64,000 nt of DNA, from contig OX639990.1 of the NCBI GenBank assembly GCA_951828535.1, forward strand, positions 793,300 to 857,299. Reading direction: 5' to 3'. Position numbers and translations under genes: made by a program. Within the stretch, counting starts at the first letter, position 1; every line of letters begins with the position of its first letter. This DNA is from an uncultured Candidatus Entotheonella sp. (GTDB taxonomy: Bacteria > Tectomicrobia > Entotheonellia > Entotheonellales > Entotheonellaceae). The notes below the pieces were generated by a model. The model searched no databases and was not told where the DNA came from. It was given only the letters and a program-made list of their open reading frames with translations. Of the stretch, positions 34,849-44,558 are shown one piece after another.

Positions 34849-35985
34849 ATGGACCTGGGATTGACGGAAGCCCAAGAGATACTCAAAACAGCGGCAGCCG
34901 ATTTCGTGCGGCAGGAATATGACAAAGATACGCTGATTGCCTTGGAAAACACGCCCACGGGCGTCACCCCCGAACTCTTCCGCCAAGTGGCTGCCCTTGG
35001 TTGGTTAGGCATTTTGATCCCCGAGTCCTACGGCGGCACCGACCGTTCCCTTACCGATACTGCCGTTTTATTTGAGGAATTGGGCCGCGGCCCTGTTCTG
35101 GGGCCGCATTTTTCCTCAAGCGTCCTTGGCGCCCTTATCGTCCTCCTGGGCGGCACGGAGGACCAGAAACAGGAATTGTTGCCCGGCGTCGCGCAAGGAA
35201 CGACGGTATTAGGTGTCGCCGTTACCGAGCCTAACTATGGCTGGATTCCCGACACGGTGCAGATGCCGGCCAGCCGGCAGCCGGACCAGTACGTGCTCAG
35301 CGGCACCAAGCTGTTCGTGCACGACGCCCAGGCGGCAACGCATCTGCTGTGCGCCGCCCGCACGGCGCCGCCCGACAACGGTTCCGGCAGCGGCATTTCT
35401 TTCTTCGTCGTTAAAGCCAACAGCCCCGGCGTAGCGATTCGGACGCTGCCGGGCTGGATGTCGCAGGTGGACGAGATCCGCTTCGACAACGTGCGGGTGC
35501 CGGCCGCCAACGTTCTGGGCGATACACCCGGAAATGGGTGGGATATCCTCGAAGCGGCGTCAATGGGAGCGATCCCCGTCCTGTGCGCCTATCAGGTCGG
35601 TTCCTGCCAGGCCGTTGTGGACATGGCCGTGGCTTACAGCCGCACCCGGCACCAGTTTTCGCAGCCAATTGGGCGATTTCAGCGCGTCCAGGACCATATC
35701 ATCGGCGCCGTCAACCACCTGGATGCCGCCCGTTGGACGACCTACGAAGCCCTCTGGAAGCTCGATTCCGGGCGCGACGCACGCTCCAGCGTTCATCTTG
35801 CCAAGGCGGTAACGAGTGAGGCATACCTCAAGGTCTGCGCCGGTGGGCACGAGGTTCATGCCGGCGTGGGCGTGATGCGCGAGTATGGCCTGATCCTGCA
35901 CACGCAGCGCTCACGCACCCTGTATCACTGTCTCGGAGACGCACGCTACCACCGCCGCCGTCTCGCTGACGCACTCGGGTGGTAA
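34849..35985 (+). CDS. Acyl-CoA dehydrogenase, second subunit
   Basis: This 378-residue acyl-CoA dehydrogenase has an N-terminal helical domain (LTEAQEILKTAAADFV), GWLGILIPESYGG, a middle beta domain with a shortened FAD region (GVAVTEPNYGWIPD instead of the usual TEPxxGSD), and a C-terminal domain with YSRTRHQFSQPIGRFQRVQ. The altered FAD loop suggests it is the partner rather than the main catalytic chain of a heterotetramer with the upstream gene. It is followed 19 bp later by modA, but this may be chance. Confidence 0.85.
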   Translation: MDLGLTEAQEILKTAAADFVRQEYDKDTLIALENTPTGVTPELFRQVAALGWLGILIPESYGGTDRSLTDTAVLFEELGRGPVLGPHFSSSVLGALIVLLGGTEDQKQELLPGVAQGTTVLGVAVTEPNYGWIPDTVQMPASRQPDQYVLSGTKLFVHDAQAATHLLCAARTAPPDNGSGSGISFFVVKANSPGVAIRTLPGWMSQVDEIRFDNVRVPAANVLGDTPGNGWDILEAASMGAIPVLCAYQVGSCQAVVDMAVAYSRTRHQFSQPIGRFQRVQDHIIGAVNHLDAARWTTYEALWKLDSGRDARSSVHLAKAVTSEAYLKVCAGGHEVHAGVGVMREYGLILHTQRSRTLYHCLGDARYHRRRLADALGW

Positions 35986-36004
35986 CCCCGGGAGCTGCGA
36001 ACCG

Positions 36005-36811
36005 ATGACAGGGCAGGGCAGGGTTTCAACCGTTCTGTTCGGCATGATCTTGTTGATGGGTATGGCCAGCCCTGCTGGCACGACAGCATCGCCACCCAGC
36101 GGCGAGGTGGTGGTTTTGGCAGCCGCTTCCCTGACGGATGCCTTCACGGACATGGCCATGGGCCTTCGCGATGCCCATCCCCGGTTGCGTATCGTGTATA
36201 ACTTTGCAGGCTCGCAGACGCTGCGAACCCAACTCGAACAGGGTGCCGCAGCGGACGTTTTCGCCTCAGCGAATGCCGAACAGATGCAACGCGCCCTGGA
36301 GAGTGGGCTGATACAGGGATCGCCGCGGGCTTTCGTTCGGAACACGTTGCTGATCATCGTGCCGCGTGCCAACCCGGGCCAGGTGACTTCCTTTGAGGAC
36401 CTCGCAAAGGAGGGCCTGAAATTGACGCTTGCAGGCCCGCAGGTGCCCGCCGGCCGCTATAGCCGGGAGGTTCTGCAAGCCGCGCAAGCGGACTATGGAA
36501 CGGACTTTGCGGCGCGAGTCCAGCGCAACCTGGTCTCGGAAGAAACAAGCGTCAAACAGATACTGGTCAAAGTTCTGTTTGGCGAGGCGGATGTCGGCAT
36601 CGTATACGCCTCGGACGTTTCCGAAAATATCCTGCGGGAGGTCAGCCCTATACCCATTCCGGACGCCTACAATCGCCTTGCCAGCTATCCTATCGCGGCA
36701 ACGCAGGCAGCGCGCAATCCCACAGGAGCGGCGGCCTTCATCCGTTTCGTCCTCTCGCCAACGGGGCAAGCCATCCTGAAAGCTCACGGGTTCATTCCGG
36801 TAACCGAATAA
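36005..36811 (+). CDS. modA: Molybdate ABC transporter substrate-binding protein
   Basis: This periplasmic protein binds molybdate or tungstate. The signal peptide covers about residues 9-28 (VSTVLFGMILLMGMA). The ModA core then shows VVLAAASLTDAFTDMA, VYNFAGSQTLRTQLEQGA, DVFASANAEQM and GEADVGIVYASDV, the residues around the oxyanion pocket. At 268 residues it has the family length. It begins the modABC operon, with modB 10 bp downstream. Molybdenum uptake fits the IorAB-like molybdoenzyme 13 kb away. Confidence 0.95.
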   Translation: MTGQGRVSTVLFGMILLMGMASPAGTTASPPSGEVVVLAAASLTDAFTDMAMGLRDAHPRLRIVYNFAGSQTLRTQLEQGAAADVFASANAEQMQRALESGLIQGSPRAFVRNTLLIIVPRANPGQVTSFEDLAKEGLKLTLAGPQVPAGRYSREVLQAAQADYGTDFAARVQRNLVSEETSVKQILVKVLFGEADVGIVYASDVSENILREVSPIPIPDAYNRLASYPIAATQAARNPTGAAAFIRFVLSPTGQAILKAHGFIPVTE

Positions 36812-36821
36812 AGTCCTTCTC

Positions 36822-37655
36822 ATGCCAAATCATGGGCGTCGACATTCCCGTTTCTGGCCTCTTGCCGGTCGAAGCATCTTTTGGCGTCTGCCCGCCTTGC
36901 TCGCGGTCACGTTTCTGACCCTCCCCCTGCTGGCGATTTTCCTCAAAGTTCTGCCGCAGAGTCATCTGTGGCGGACCTTGCAAGAACCGTTTGTCACACA
37001 AGCCCTGCGGACCAGCCTGATCACGTCACTGAGCAGCCTTGTGCTGACGGTCGCCTTTGGCACCCCGCTGGCCTACGCTCTGGCACGGCGCCGCGGCCCC
37101 GGAACCACCTTGTTCGACACCCTATTGGACCTGCCGATGGTGCTGCCTCCTACTGTGGCTGGCGTGGCCCTATTGATGACGTTTGGGCGCCGCGGCCTCC
37201 TGGGGCCGTGGCTGGACGCGATGGGCATACAGGTTGTGTTCACCACTACGGCGGTCATTCTGGCCCAAAGCTTTGTCAGCATGCCGTTATATGTCCGCTC
37301 CGCCCAAGCCGGCTTTCGCGGCGTCGACCCGGAATTGGAGCGCGTTGCCTATACCCTCGGATACTCCGGCGCCAGGACGTTCTTTCGCGTCACCGTGCCC
37401 CTGGCGTTCCCGGCCTTGTTGAGCGGCGCCGTCATGGCCTGGGCACGCGCTTTGGGCGAATTCGGCGCCACCATCATGTTCGCCGGAAACCTCACCGGTC
37501 GCACCCAAACCATGCCGCTGGCCATCTATATCGCCATGGAGTCGGATCTGACCACCGCCCTGGTTCTCGCGACGCTGTTGATTATCGTGCCGTTCGGCTG
37601 CCTCTTCGCCACACGGTTCTTCGCTCGCCGCAGGAGTTACGGAACCTATGCTTGA
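36822..37655 (+). CDS. modB: Molybdate ABC transporter permease
   Basis: This 277-residue inner-membrane permease has about six transmembrane helices and the ABC-importer EAA loop near residues 165-185 (VDPELERVAYTLGYSGARTF core). It shows LDLPMVLPPTVAGVALL, a ModB hallmark, and the conserved C-terminal GEFGATIMFAGN. It forms the channel for molybdate delivered by ModA. Its 3' end overlaps modC by eight bases. Confidence 0.95.
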   Translation: MPNHGRRHSRFWPLAGRSIFWRLPALLAVTFLTLPLLAIFLKVLPQSHLWRTLQEPFVTQALRTSLITSLSSLVLTVAFGTPLAYALARRRGPGTTLFDTLLDLPMVLPPTVAGVALLMTFGRRGLLGPWLDAMGIQVVFTTTAVILAQSFVSMPLYVRSAQAGFRGVDPELERVAYTLGYSGARTFFRVTVPLAFPALLSGAVMAWARALGEFGATIMFAGNLTGRTQTMPLAIYIAMESDLTTALVLATLLIIVPFGCLFATRFFARRRSYGTYA

Positions 37656-38733
37656 CGTGGCCCTGCGCAAAAAGCTCGGCGACTTTCAACTCGACGCGGC
37701 CTTCGCAGCGCCGGACGGGTTGATCACGCTGTTTGGACCCTCGGGATCAGGCAAGAGCCTGACCCTGCAGACCGTTGCCGGGACCATAGAGCCGGACGAG
37801 GGACACATCCGACTCGACGGTCAGTCCATTTTTGACAGCTCCAGCGGCCTTAATCTCCCCGCCCAAAAACGCCGTGTCGGATACGTGCCCCAGCATTACG
37901 CCCTGTTTCCACACCTCGACGTTGCCGACAACATTGGCTTCGGGCTGGCTCGTCTACCGCGCCGGGCGCGGCAGCAGCGGATTGCGGAGTTGCTCCGAAA
38001 TTTCGACCTGGAGGCGCTGGCCGAGCGCCGGCCACGCCAGCTCTCCGGCGGTCAGCAGCAACGGGTCGCGCTCGCGCGTGCGTTGGCCGTGCAACCGGAC
38101 TTGCTGCTTCTGGATGAGCCGTTTGCGGCGCTTGATGCCGCCCTGCGGGGCGCCTTGCGCCAGGAGCTGGCGCAGGTGCAAAAGCGGTGGAACATCTCGA
38201 TGCTGATCGTGACGCACGACCTGTCCGATGTCTTTGCGCTCGGACAGCGGGTCATCGTGTACGACAACGGCAGGGTGATTCAGCAGGGGACGCGGGATGA
38301 GGTGTTCTTCCGTCCGATGAGCCGGCGGGTGGCGGAGTTTGTGCAAACGGGCAACATCCTGCCGGCGGTCGTGGACCGCGTCGACGACAAAACGATGTGG
38401 CTGAGGTGGTTTGGCCATCTGTTGGCGACGGACGCGCAGCCCCTGGCGGCAGGAACACCGGTTTATGCTTGCATCCGCCCGACGCAGATTCTGATCGTGC
38501 GTCCGGACCGGTTCGCCGCCCGCGAGCGCCAGAATCTGCTAAGCGGCTCCATCGTCCATACCGACATGCAGGCGGAGACCTACACCCTTCATTTGCGCCT
38601 GGACAACAGTGAGGCGGCATACGATTTGGAGATCGTGCTGCCGGGCTACGTCTATCACCGGCTGGCACTGCAATCGACGCCGAATCTCGTTGTCGAGCTC
38701 AGCCGGCAGCATTTGCACGTCATCCCGAGATAA
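37648..38733 (+). CDS. modC: Molybdate ABC transporter ATP-binding protein
   Basis: This 361-residue ATPase powers the Mod importer. Walker A is GPSGSGKS near residue 32, the Q-loop and VGYVPQHYALFPHL follow, the signature is LSGGQQQRVALARAL, and Walker B is LLLLDEPFAALD. The C-terminal part (about 285-355) is a TOBE/Mop-like domain that senses oxyanion. The gene overlaps modB by eight bases. It closes the operon; a small regulator (modE) is not present. Confidence 0.95.
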   Translation: MLDVALRKKLGDFQLDAAFAAPDGLITLFGPSGSGKSLTLQTVAGTIEPDEGHIRLDGQSIFDSSSGLNLPAQKRRVGYVPQHYALFPHLDVADNIGFGLARLPRRARQQRIAELLRNFDLEALAERRPRQLSGGQQQRVALARALAVQPDLLLLDEPFAALDAALRGALRQELAQVQKRWNISMLIVTHDLSDVFALGQRVIVYDNGRVIQQGTRDEVFFRPMSRRVAEFVQTGNILPAVVDRVDDKTMWLRWFGHLLATDAQPLAAGTPVYACIRPTQILIVRPDRFAARERQNLLSGSIVHTDMQAETYTLHLRLDNSEAAYDLEIVLPGYVYHRLALQSTPNLVVELSRQHLHVIPR

Positions 38734-38901
38734 GAAGCGAGTATTTTCAGGGTAAGCGCAGAGGACGCTCAATTTGGAAAAGGATGGACAATCACAATCA
38801 ACGTGATCAAGACCACATCATCTCGAAGTCGCGGTCTGCCCAACGAGCCATGACGGCGGGACAAGACAGAATGGCGCCGCTCGTCCCGCCTGGGCTGGTT
38901 G

Positions 38902-40695
38902 TTATGGGAGTTCAAACGCCACCAGCGCGGCGCTCTGCTCGTAATGCAGCAGCTTGTCCGCGAATGCCGCGGCAATTCCCCCACCCACGTAGGAACCATG
39001 ACCGGAAGCAACGGCGACGTATTGCCTGCCGCCGGCCTCGTAGGAAATGATCCCGCCGTTGTGGCCTGAACCGGTGTTGAACTGCCACAAGACTCTGCCG
39101 GTCCGCGCGTCCAGGGCTTCCGCAAAGCCCTCATAGGTGCCGTTGAAGATCAACCCGCCGGCTGTAGACATCAACGCCGAGTGCGGCACGATGTCGTAGC
39201 GCCTCTCCCAGGCCGTTTCGCCGGTGAGCGGGTCCCGCGCCGTGATGAAGGCGTGATAGTTCTCAGGCCCCTCCTTGGTCGGGTCGGCCGGATCCGGCGG
39301 GCGGGCCACACCCCAGGTGGCAGACATGAACGGCTGCGCGAAGGGTTCGGTAATCCGGGTTGTGGCGCCAATGGTGACGGCGTCCTGACCGCCTTCCTTG
39401 GCGATGGTCAGCCACATGCACCATTCCTGCGCAACGCGGTAGAACAAGCCGGTATCGGGGTTGTAGGCACCGGAATTCCAGCTGTGCCCACCCTCGATAT
39501 GCGGACACACCAGCGTTTTCACTCCCGCTTCGGGCCACAACATGTTTTCCCATTCGCCGGTTTCGAGGTTGAACCCGGTGGTCCAATTGATAGCCTTGGT
39601 GTTGGGATACACATTGACCGGCCTGCCGGATTTGCGGTCATGCACGTGGTAAAACCCGTTCTTGCCCACGTGCAGCACCAGCTTCTGGCCGTTGCTTTCA
39701 AACAGCACGTATTCGCCCGGCGATGAATCGTAGTCGTACGGGTCGCTGGGCGCTTCCTGGAAATACCAGTTCAGCTTCCCGGTATCCAGGTCCAGGGCGA
39801 CGGTCGAGGACGTGTACAGATTGGCCCCCGGCCGGTAGGCGTCGGCGTTGACGTCCAGGCAGTCCGACCCGCAATAGTCGAAGTCCGGGTTGGGATTGCC
39901 CGTACCGAAGAAGATCTGGTTGTTCTCGTAGTCCACGGACCCGGCCTGCCAGGAGCCGCCCCCGCCATACTTCCAGGTGTCGCCTCCCCAAGTGGCCAGG
40001 GCGTGCGGGTCACCCCGCCCGGTGGTGTAGAAGGTCCATTTCACGTCGCCGGTCTTGGGATCCAGACCGAAGATGCGGCCCTCAACGGGATACTCCCCGC
40101 CGTTCTGACCGATTACCAGCAGGTCCGAGTTCACGAACGATCCGCCGCCGCTGAAGCCGGCAGTGTCCTTCTTGGAATCCACGATCTGCTGATCCCACAT
40201 GATCTCGCCGGTTTGTTCATCCAGGGCAACGATGCGGCCGTCCGCTTGGCCCATGTACACGCGGCCGTCGCCAATGGTCACGCCTCGGGTGTGGGCAAAG
40301 AAGGTGCGGGAAATGATCGCGTCATCCATCTCCGGGACGTAGACCCAGATTCGTTCCCCTGTCGCCCCATCGAGCTTCCACACCGTCGACGGATTGACGG
40401 GGAGATAAATCATCCCGTCGATGGCCAGGGGCGTGCTGATCAACCCCATGGGGACCTTGCCGGGTTGAAACATCCAGGCCGGACGCAGTTGCCCCACGTT
40501 GCCCGTATTGATCTGGTCCAAGGGACTGTGCCGCCATCCCAGGTGCGAGCGATTGTAGGCGCACCAGTCGCCGGCCGGACAGTCCTTGATGCGGCTCGCG
40601 GAAGAATCCGCCACCGCAACCGGAACCGCCATTATTGCGGTGAGAACACACGCCACCGCCACATATCCCAACTTCGTCATGAGCAATCTACGCAT
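38902..40695 (-). CDS. PQQ-dependent alcohol dehydrogenase, predicted lanthanide type
   Basis: This 597-residue quinoprotein is of the eight-bladed propeller methanol/ethanol dehydrogenase family. A Sec signal (VAVACVLTAIMAVPVAVA) precedes the propeller, whose tryptophan-docking repeats recur (for example GERIWVYVPEMD, GDVKWTFYTTGRG). Metal ligands are visible: Glu201 in GGEYPVEG, Asn267 in GTGNPNP and Asp321-Tyr322-Asp323 in PYDYDS. The extra Asp two residues after the catalytic one is the lanthanide signature of XoxF/ExaF enzymes. The vicinal disulfide of classic methanol dehydrogenase is absent. A cytochrome partner is not adjacent. The Shine-Dalgarno GGGAGGG is strong. Confidence 0.88.
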   Translation of the reverse strand: MRRLLMTKLGYVAVACVLTAIMAVPVAVADSSASRIKDCPAGDWCAYNRSHLGWRHSPLDQINTGNVGQLRPAWMFQPGKVPMGLISTPLAIDGMIYLPVNPSTVWKLDGATGERIWVYVPEMDDAIISRTFFAHTRGVTIGDGRVYMGQADGRIVALDEQTGEIMWDQQIVDSKKDTAGFSGGGSFVNSDLLVIGQNGGEYPVEGRIFGLDPKTGDVKWTFYTTGRGDPHALATWGGDTWKYGGGGSWQAGSVDYENNQIFFGTGNPNPDFDYCGSDCLDVNADAYRPGANLYTSSTVALDLDTGKLNWYFQEAPSDPYDYDSSPGEYVLFESNGQKLVLHVGKNGFYHVHDRKSGRPVNVYPNTKAINWTTGFNLETGEWENMLWPEAGVKTLVCPHIEGGHSWNSGAYNPDTGLFYRVAQEWCMWLTIAKEGGQDAVTIGATTRITEPFAQPFMSATWGVARPPDPADPTKEGPENYHAFITARDPLTGETAWERRYDIVPHSALMSTAGGLIFNGTYEGFAEALDARTGRVLWQFNTGSGHNGGIISYEAGGRQYVAVASGHGSYVGGGIAAAFADKLLHYEQSAALVAFELP

Positions 40696-41052
40696 ACGTC
40701 ATCCCTCCCTTGAGTTGAGCAGTCCGCCACATGCGAGAAGAAATAGGATCTCTGGCGGGGTTACCACAGAAGGCCCGGCATGTCAATTCTGCCGGGGTGT
40801 ATCCTATCTTCCCCGCCTTCCTCTGAAGGCTCCCCAGAGTTGCTTGCGACGAACGGGAACACGGCGATGGCCGGACCCAAGAAGAGGGTTCCGGGGTAAG
40901 TTTCCTGGACCTAACGACTCTTCCAGACCGCCGCATTCTACGCGCCGGTCATGAGAGAGCCGGCGCACCTGCACGGTTTGAAAAGTGGGGGCTTAGCTCG
41001 CGCACTTCGCCTTAGATGATCATCATCTGGCCTGGTGTTCCCTACTTCAACC
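40696..41052. other. Divergent spacer upstream of the PQQ dehydrogenase
   Basis: About 357 bases without a credible gene, between the PQQ dehydrogenase start and the aldo/keto reductase stop. It carries the candidate PQQ-dehydrogenase promoter and a short palindrome (GATGATCATC at about 41013). Nothing else is seen. Confidence 0.5.
40758..40786 (-). promoter_or_regulatory. Candidate promoter of the PQQ dehydrogenase gene
   Basis: On the minus strand a perfect TTGACA (40786-40781), 17-base spacer and TAACCC (40763-40758), about 63 bases before the start codon. The -10 is weak, so an activator may be needed. Confidence 0.45.
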
Positions 41053-41961
41053 TTACTCCCGGTCCAGCTCCGCGATCTGTTCGTCGGTCAGCGTCAGATC
41101 CGCCGCCTTCGCCGAATCCTCAATGGTCGTCTTGCGGCTCGCCCCCGGAATCGCGAAGACATGCTCGCCCTTGGAAAGCAGCCACGCCAAGGCCACTTGA
41201 TAGGGGCTTACGTGCAGGTCACCGGCGATACGCGCCACCGCTGAACCCGGCCCGCCCAGGGCCTTCGCTTGGCCCGTGCCAGCGAACGGAGCCCAGGCGA
41301 CGAACGCCATGCCGCGCTTGGCCGAAGCGGCCAGCGTGCCGGTGGTGTCCGGCTCCGTACCCGGCGGTGCGGCACCGACTTGCCAGCCCGGCAGTCGATG
41401 GCGCAGGGAATACTCGTTCTGCACCCCGACGACGGCAACCAGCGATCGTGCCGCGTCGATCTGCGCCACGCTATGATTGCTCACCGCGGCGTGCGCGATC
41501 TTGCCTTCTTCATGCAAACGGGCGAGTTCGCCGATGCTGTCGGCCAACGGCACCTGGGGATCGATGCGATGGTAGTAATATATGGCGATCCGCTCGACGC
41601 CGAGGTTCTTCAACGACTGCTCGCATACGGCGCGCAGGTGCTCGGGGCGGCCATTGCGCGCCCAGCGGCTCTCGGGGCGCAGCAGACCGCCCTTGGTGGC
41701 GATCACCACCCTGGCGCGCGTCCCGGCAGGCAGTTGCGCCATGGCCTTGCCGAGGAGCCGCTCGTTGTGGCCGGCTTCGGTGGTGTCGATGCAGTAGCTG
41801 TCAGCCGTGTCGATCAGGGTAATGCCGCAGTCGATGGCGTGATGCACAACGGCAATGGCGTCGTCTTCGCTGGGCCGGGCAGGCGTGAGCGAGAGCGGCA
41901 TGGCGCCGAGGCCGATCACGCTGACCTCCAGGCCGGTCGAGCCGAACGGACGGTATTTCAT
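41053..41961 (-). CDS. Aldo/keto reductase
   Basis: This 302-residue NADPH-dependent oxidoreductase has a (beta/alpha)8 barrel. The catalytic tetrad is visible: Asp and Tyr in LIDTADSYC, Lys in VIATKGG and His in YYYHRID. The NADPH site is the C-terminal AIPGASRKTTIEDS. The start at 41961 gives the usual RPFGSTGLEVSVIGLGAM N-terminus. It is divergent from the polyol-type dehydrogenase pair (129 bp apart), so a joint role in sugar or polyol turnover is possible but not shown. Confidence 0.9.
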   Translation of the reverse strand: MKYRPFGSTGLEVSVIGLGAMPLSLTPARPSEDDAIAVVHHAIDCGITLIDTADSYCIDTTEAGHNERLLGKAMAQLPAGTRARVVIATKGGLLRPESRWARNGRPEHLRAVCEQSLKNLGVERIAIYYYHRIDPQVPLADSIGELARLHEEGKIAHAAVSNHSVAQIDAARSLVAVVGVQNEYSLRHRLPGWQVGAAPPGTEPDTTGTLAASAKRGMAFVAWAPFAGTGQAKALGGPGSAVARIAGDLHVSPYQVALAWLLSKGEHVFAIPGASRKTTIEDSAKAADLTLTDEQIAELDRE

Positions 41962-42089
41962 GGGGTGACTCCTCTGCGGGAAATCTGTCGCTTGTCCGGT
42001 AGCACACACCTCATTACAATTCGCAGCACTTGCAGGGTTGGCGGATTTTCCTTTCCAGTAAAGGAATTCTTAGCACAAGGGCAGCGGCG

Positions 42090-43130
42090 ATGACAAAAGC
42101 AAATCAAGCCTCCGTTCTTCATGGCGTCGGTGACCTGCGCATCGACGAGCGCCCCGTTCCCAGTCCGGCGCCGGACGAGGTACGGGTTGCGATGCGCGCC
42201 GTCGGCATCTGCGGCTCCGACGTCCATTACCTCGAGCACGGGCGCATCGGCAGCTTCGTCGTCCAGGCGCCCATGATACTGGGCCACGAATCGTCCGGCA
42301 TCGTGGAGGCGGTAGGCGGCGGGGTCACGTCTCTCCGCCCCGGCGACAAGGTCGCGCTTGAACCCGGCGTGCCGTGCCGGCGGTGCACCCACTGCAAATC
42401 GGGCCGGTACAACCTCTGTGCCGACGTGCGGTTCTTTGCGACGCCGCCCGTCGACGGCTCGATGGCGACCTACGTCACGCATCCTGCCGACTTCTGCTAC
42501 AAGCTTCCAGAACACATGTCGTTGGACGAGGGCGCCATGATGGAGCCCCTTTCGGTCGGCATTCACGCCTGCCGCCGCGGCCGTGTCGGCATGGGCAGCC
42601 GGGTGCTGGTGATGGGAGCCGGCCCGATAGGGCTCGTCACCGTGCTGGCGGCGCGGGCAGCCGGGGCGTCCTTTATCGCCCTCGCAGACCCGCGGGCGGA
42701 ACGGCTGGGTCTGGCTCAGCAAGCGGGGGTCGATTACGTCACCAGCGCGGTCGGCCCGATGCTGACGCCTGACCTGGTGGACCGTGCCGGCGGCATGTTC
42801 GACGTGTCCGTTGACTGCTCGGGCGCCGAGGCCGCAGTGCGTACGGCGATGACCGCCACCCGGTCGGGCGGCAAGGTGGTTCTGGTGGGCCTTGGGCCTG
42901 AGGAGATGACCTTGCCGATCGTCGAGTCCGCCACCCGGGAAGTCGACCTGCTGGGCATCTTCAGGTACGCCAACGCCTACCCGGCGGCGCTTGAGCTGAT
43001 CGCCTCCGGCAAGGTGGACGTCAAGCCGCTTGTCACGCATCGTTTTCCCATGCAGGCGGTGAACGAGGCGTTCGACGTGGCCAAGACGGGGCGCGACGGC
43101 GCCGTCAAGGTCATGGTGACCATCTCATGA
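42090..43130 (+). CDS. Sorbitol/xylitol-dehydrogenase-like zinc enzyme
   Basis: This 346-residue medium-chain dehydrogenase has both zinc sites. The catalytic ligands are in [11 protein letters not shown] and GHESSG, and the structural site is [15 protein letters not shown]. The dinucleotide fold is [25 protein letters not shown] and the [14 protein letters not shown] segment are typical of L-iditol 2-dehydrogenases and related polyol enzymes. AAGGG precedes ATG 42090. It overlaps the following SDR gene by four bases (ATGA), so the two are coupled and probably act in one polyol or sugar-alcohol route. Confidence 0.9.
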   Translation: MTKANQASVLHGVGDLRIDERPVPSPAPDEVRVAMRAVGICGSDVHYLEHGRIGSFVVQAPMILGHESSGIVEAVGGGVTSLRPGDKVALEPGVPCRRCTHCKSGRYNLCADVRFFATPPVDGSMATYVTHPADFCYKLPEHMSLDEGAMMEPLSVGIHACRRGRVGMGSRVLVMGAGPIGLVTVLAARAAGASFIALADPRAERLGLAQQAGVDYVTSAVGPMLTPDLVDRAGGMFDVSVDCSGAEAAVRTAMTATRSGGKVVLVGLGPEEMTLPIVESATREVDLLGIFRYANAYPAALELIASGKVDVKPLVTHRFPMQAVNEAFDVAKTGRDGAVKVMVTIS

Positions 43131-43888
43131 CGGTGCCCATCGACCTGTCGGGACGCCGTGCCGTGGTGACGGGGGCGGGCAAGGGAATCGGCAGGGCCAT
43201 TGCCCTGGAGCTCGCCGCCGCCGGGGCGGGCATCTTCGCCGTCAGCCGCACCGAGGCCGACCTGAAGCGTCTCGGCGCCGACATCAAGGCGCTGGGCAGG
43301 CCGTACGGTTACGGCGTGGAGGACTTGCGGGGCAAGGCCGGCGCGGACCGCGTTGCGGCCGCGGCGCTGGCCTCCCTGGGACAGGTCGATATCCTGGTGA
43401 ACAATGCCGGCGTGTCGGATAACGCCCCGGTTCTGGAGGTCACCGAAGCGCAGTGGGACGCCACGATGCACATCAACGCCAGGGGCGCCTTCTTCCTGGC
43501 CCAAACCCTCGGCAGACACATGGTGAAACAGGGATGGGGCCGCATCATCAACCTGTCGTCCCAGGCCGGCATCGTGGCGCTGGAAAAGCACGCCGCCTAC
43601 GGCGCCAGCAAGGCGGCCCTCGACCATACCACCCGCGTGCTGGCCTTGGAACTGGGCCCGTACGGCATCACCGTCAACTCGGTGGCCCCTACCGTCATCC
43701 TGACCCCCATGGGAGAGCGTGTATGGGGCGACGCCGAGGTTGCGCGCCCGATGCTGGCCGGCATCCCCGCCGGCAGATTCGGTCAACCCAATGAGGTCGC
43801 TTCCTTGGTGGCTTTCCTCGCCAGCCGCGCGGCTGCCATGATAAACGGCGCGATTATTCCCGTAGATGGCGGTTATACGGCCCATTAA
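43127..43888 (+). CDS. Short-chain dehydrogenase/reductase (threitol/xylulose reductase-like)
   Basis: This 253-residue classical SDR has the cofactor site [12 protein letters not shown] near residue 14, the NNAG motif in [12 protein letters not shown], catalytic Ser in IINLSSQAG and the YGASK active site near residue 159. The C-terminus has [20 protein letters not shown]. It resembles D-threitol dehydrogenase or L-xylulose reductase types. It is translationally coupled to the polyol dehydrogenase upstream. Confidence 0.9.
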   Translation: MTVPIDLSGRRAVVTGAGKGIGRAIALELAAAGAGIFAVSRTEADLKRLGADIKALGRPYGYGVEDLRGKAGADRVAAAALASLGQVDILVNNAGVSDNAPVLEVTEAQWDATMHINARGAFFLAQTLGRHMVKQGWGRIINLSSQAGIVALEKHAAYGASKAALDHTTRVLALELGPYGITVNSVAPTVILTPMGERVWGDAEVARPMLAGIPAGRFGQPNEVASLVAFLASRAAAMINGAIIPVDGGYTAH

Positions 43889-44460
43889 CCCGCATGGCTA
43901 CTGCCGCGAATTCAACTCAGCAACAACCTCTCGATCAGCCCCGCAATCGTTCGCCATGCGCCTCGAGGGCGTCAGACAAGCCGCCTTCACCGATTTCATC
44001 CTGCCCCTCAACGCCTACGAAACGGCAGTCGGCCATCCTATCTGCCGATCATGTTCACCACTCATACTCAGGTCCAGGTGGGCCACCGGTCCGCTCACAC
44101 TCATGGCCGAGGCCGACGCTGAAGATCAGGCGCGGCGCGTGCCGATCCGCCCAGGTACCTCTCGGTCGGTAGAGGGATCGACCGGTGCATGCCGGAAAAT
44201 TGACGTAGGAGGTCTTGTCGGAAATCGGGGATGGCTGTCAGGCAGTGTGCTCACCTACACCGCAACTCGCTTTGGTTTAACGAAAAACGATGGCGTCCAA
44301 GCCAATTCCCTGGACGATGAGCCGCCAGCCGTATCGGTTGACACGCCCGTTGCGCCGAGCGTATGGTGCGCTGCCCGCGATTGTCCGGCAAACCGGAGTT
44401 CCAGGCTGAGGCATAAGTCGGGATTACAACACCATGTTTAGCCACACGAACGACCGACAT
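43889..44460. other. Noncoding or degenerate stretch before a terminator
   Basis: About 570 bases between the SDR gene and a terminator hold no convincing gene. A 190-codon plus frame runs through it but has no ribosome-binding site, and its composition drifts. Parts of it (for example FTDFILPLNAYETAVG) look weakly protein-like, so it could be decayed coding sequence. The stretch just before the terminator could also encode a small RNA; no known RNA family was recognised. Confidence 0.35.
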
Positions 44461-44509
44461 AAGCACACGCGGACCGTCTTCCACACGGAAGGGCCTGGTG
44501 TGCTTTTTT
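44461..44509 (+). terminator. Intrinsic terminator upstream of the cyclase gene
   Basis: AAGCACAC (44461-44468) pairs with GTGTGCTT (44498-44505), runs into TTTT, and encloses a second small hairpin (CCGT/ACGG). It ends 50 bases before the cyclase start, so it could end the upstream unit or act as a leader attenuator. Confidence 0.75.
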
Positions 44510-44558
44510 CGTGGCGTTTCCCAGATCAGTCTCTGCAACAGCAAGAAGGAGATGTGCG

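Noticed and set aside
41958-43040. Long minus-strand frame opposite the polyol dehydrogenase
   Set aside because: The plus strand encodes complete zinc sites; the minus frame has no family features.
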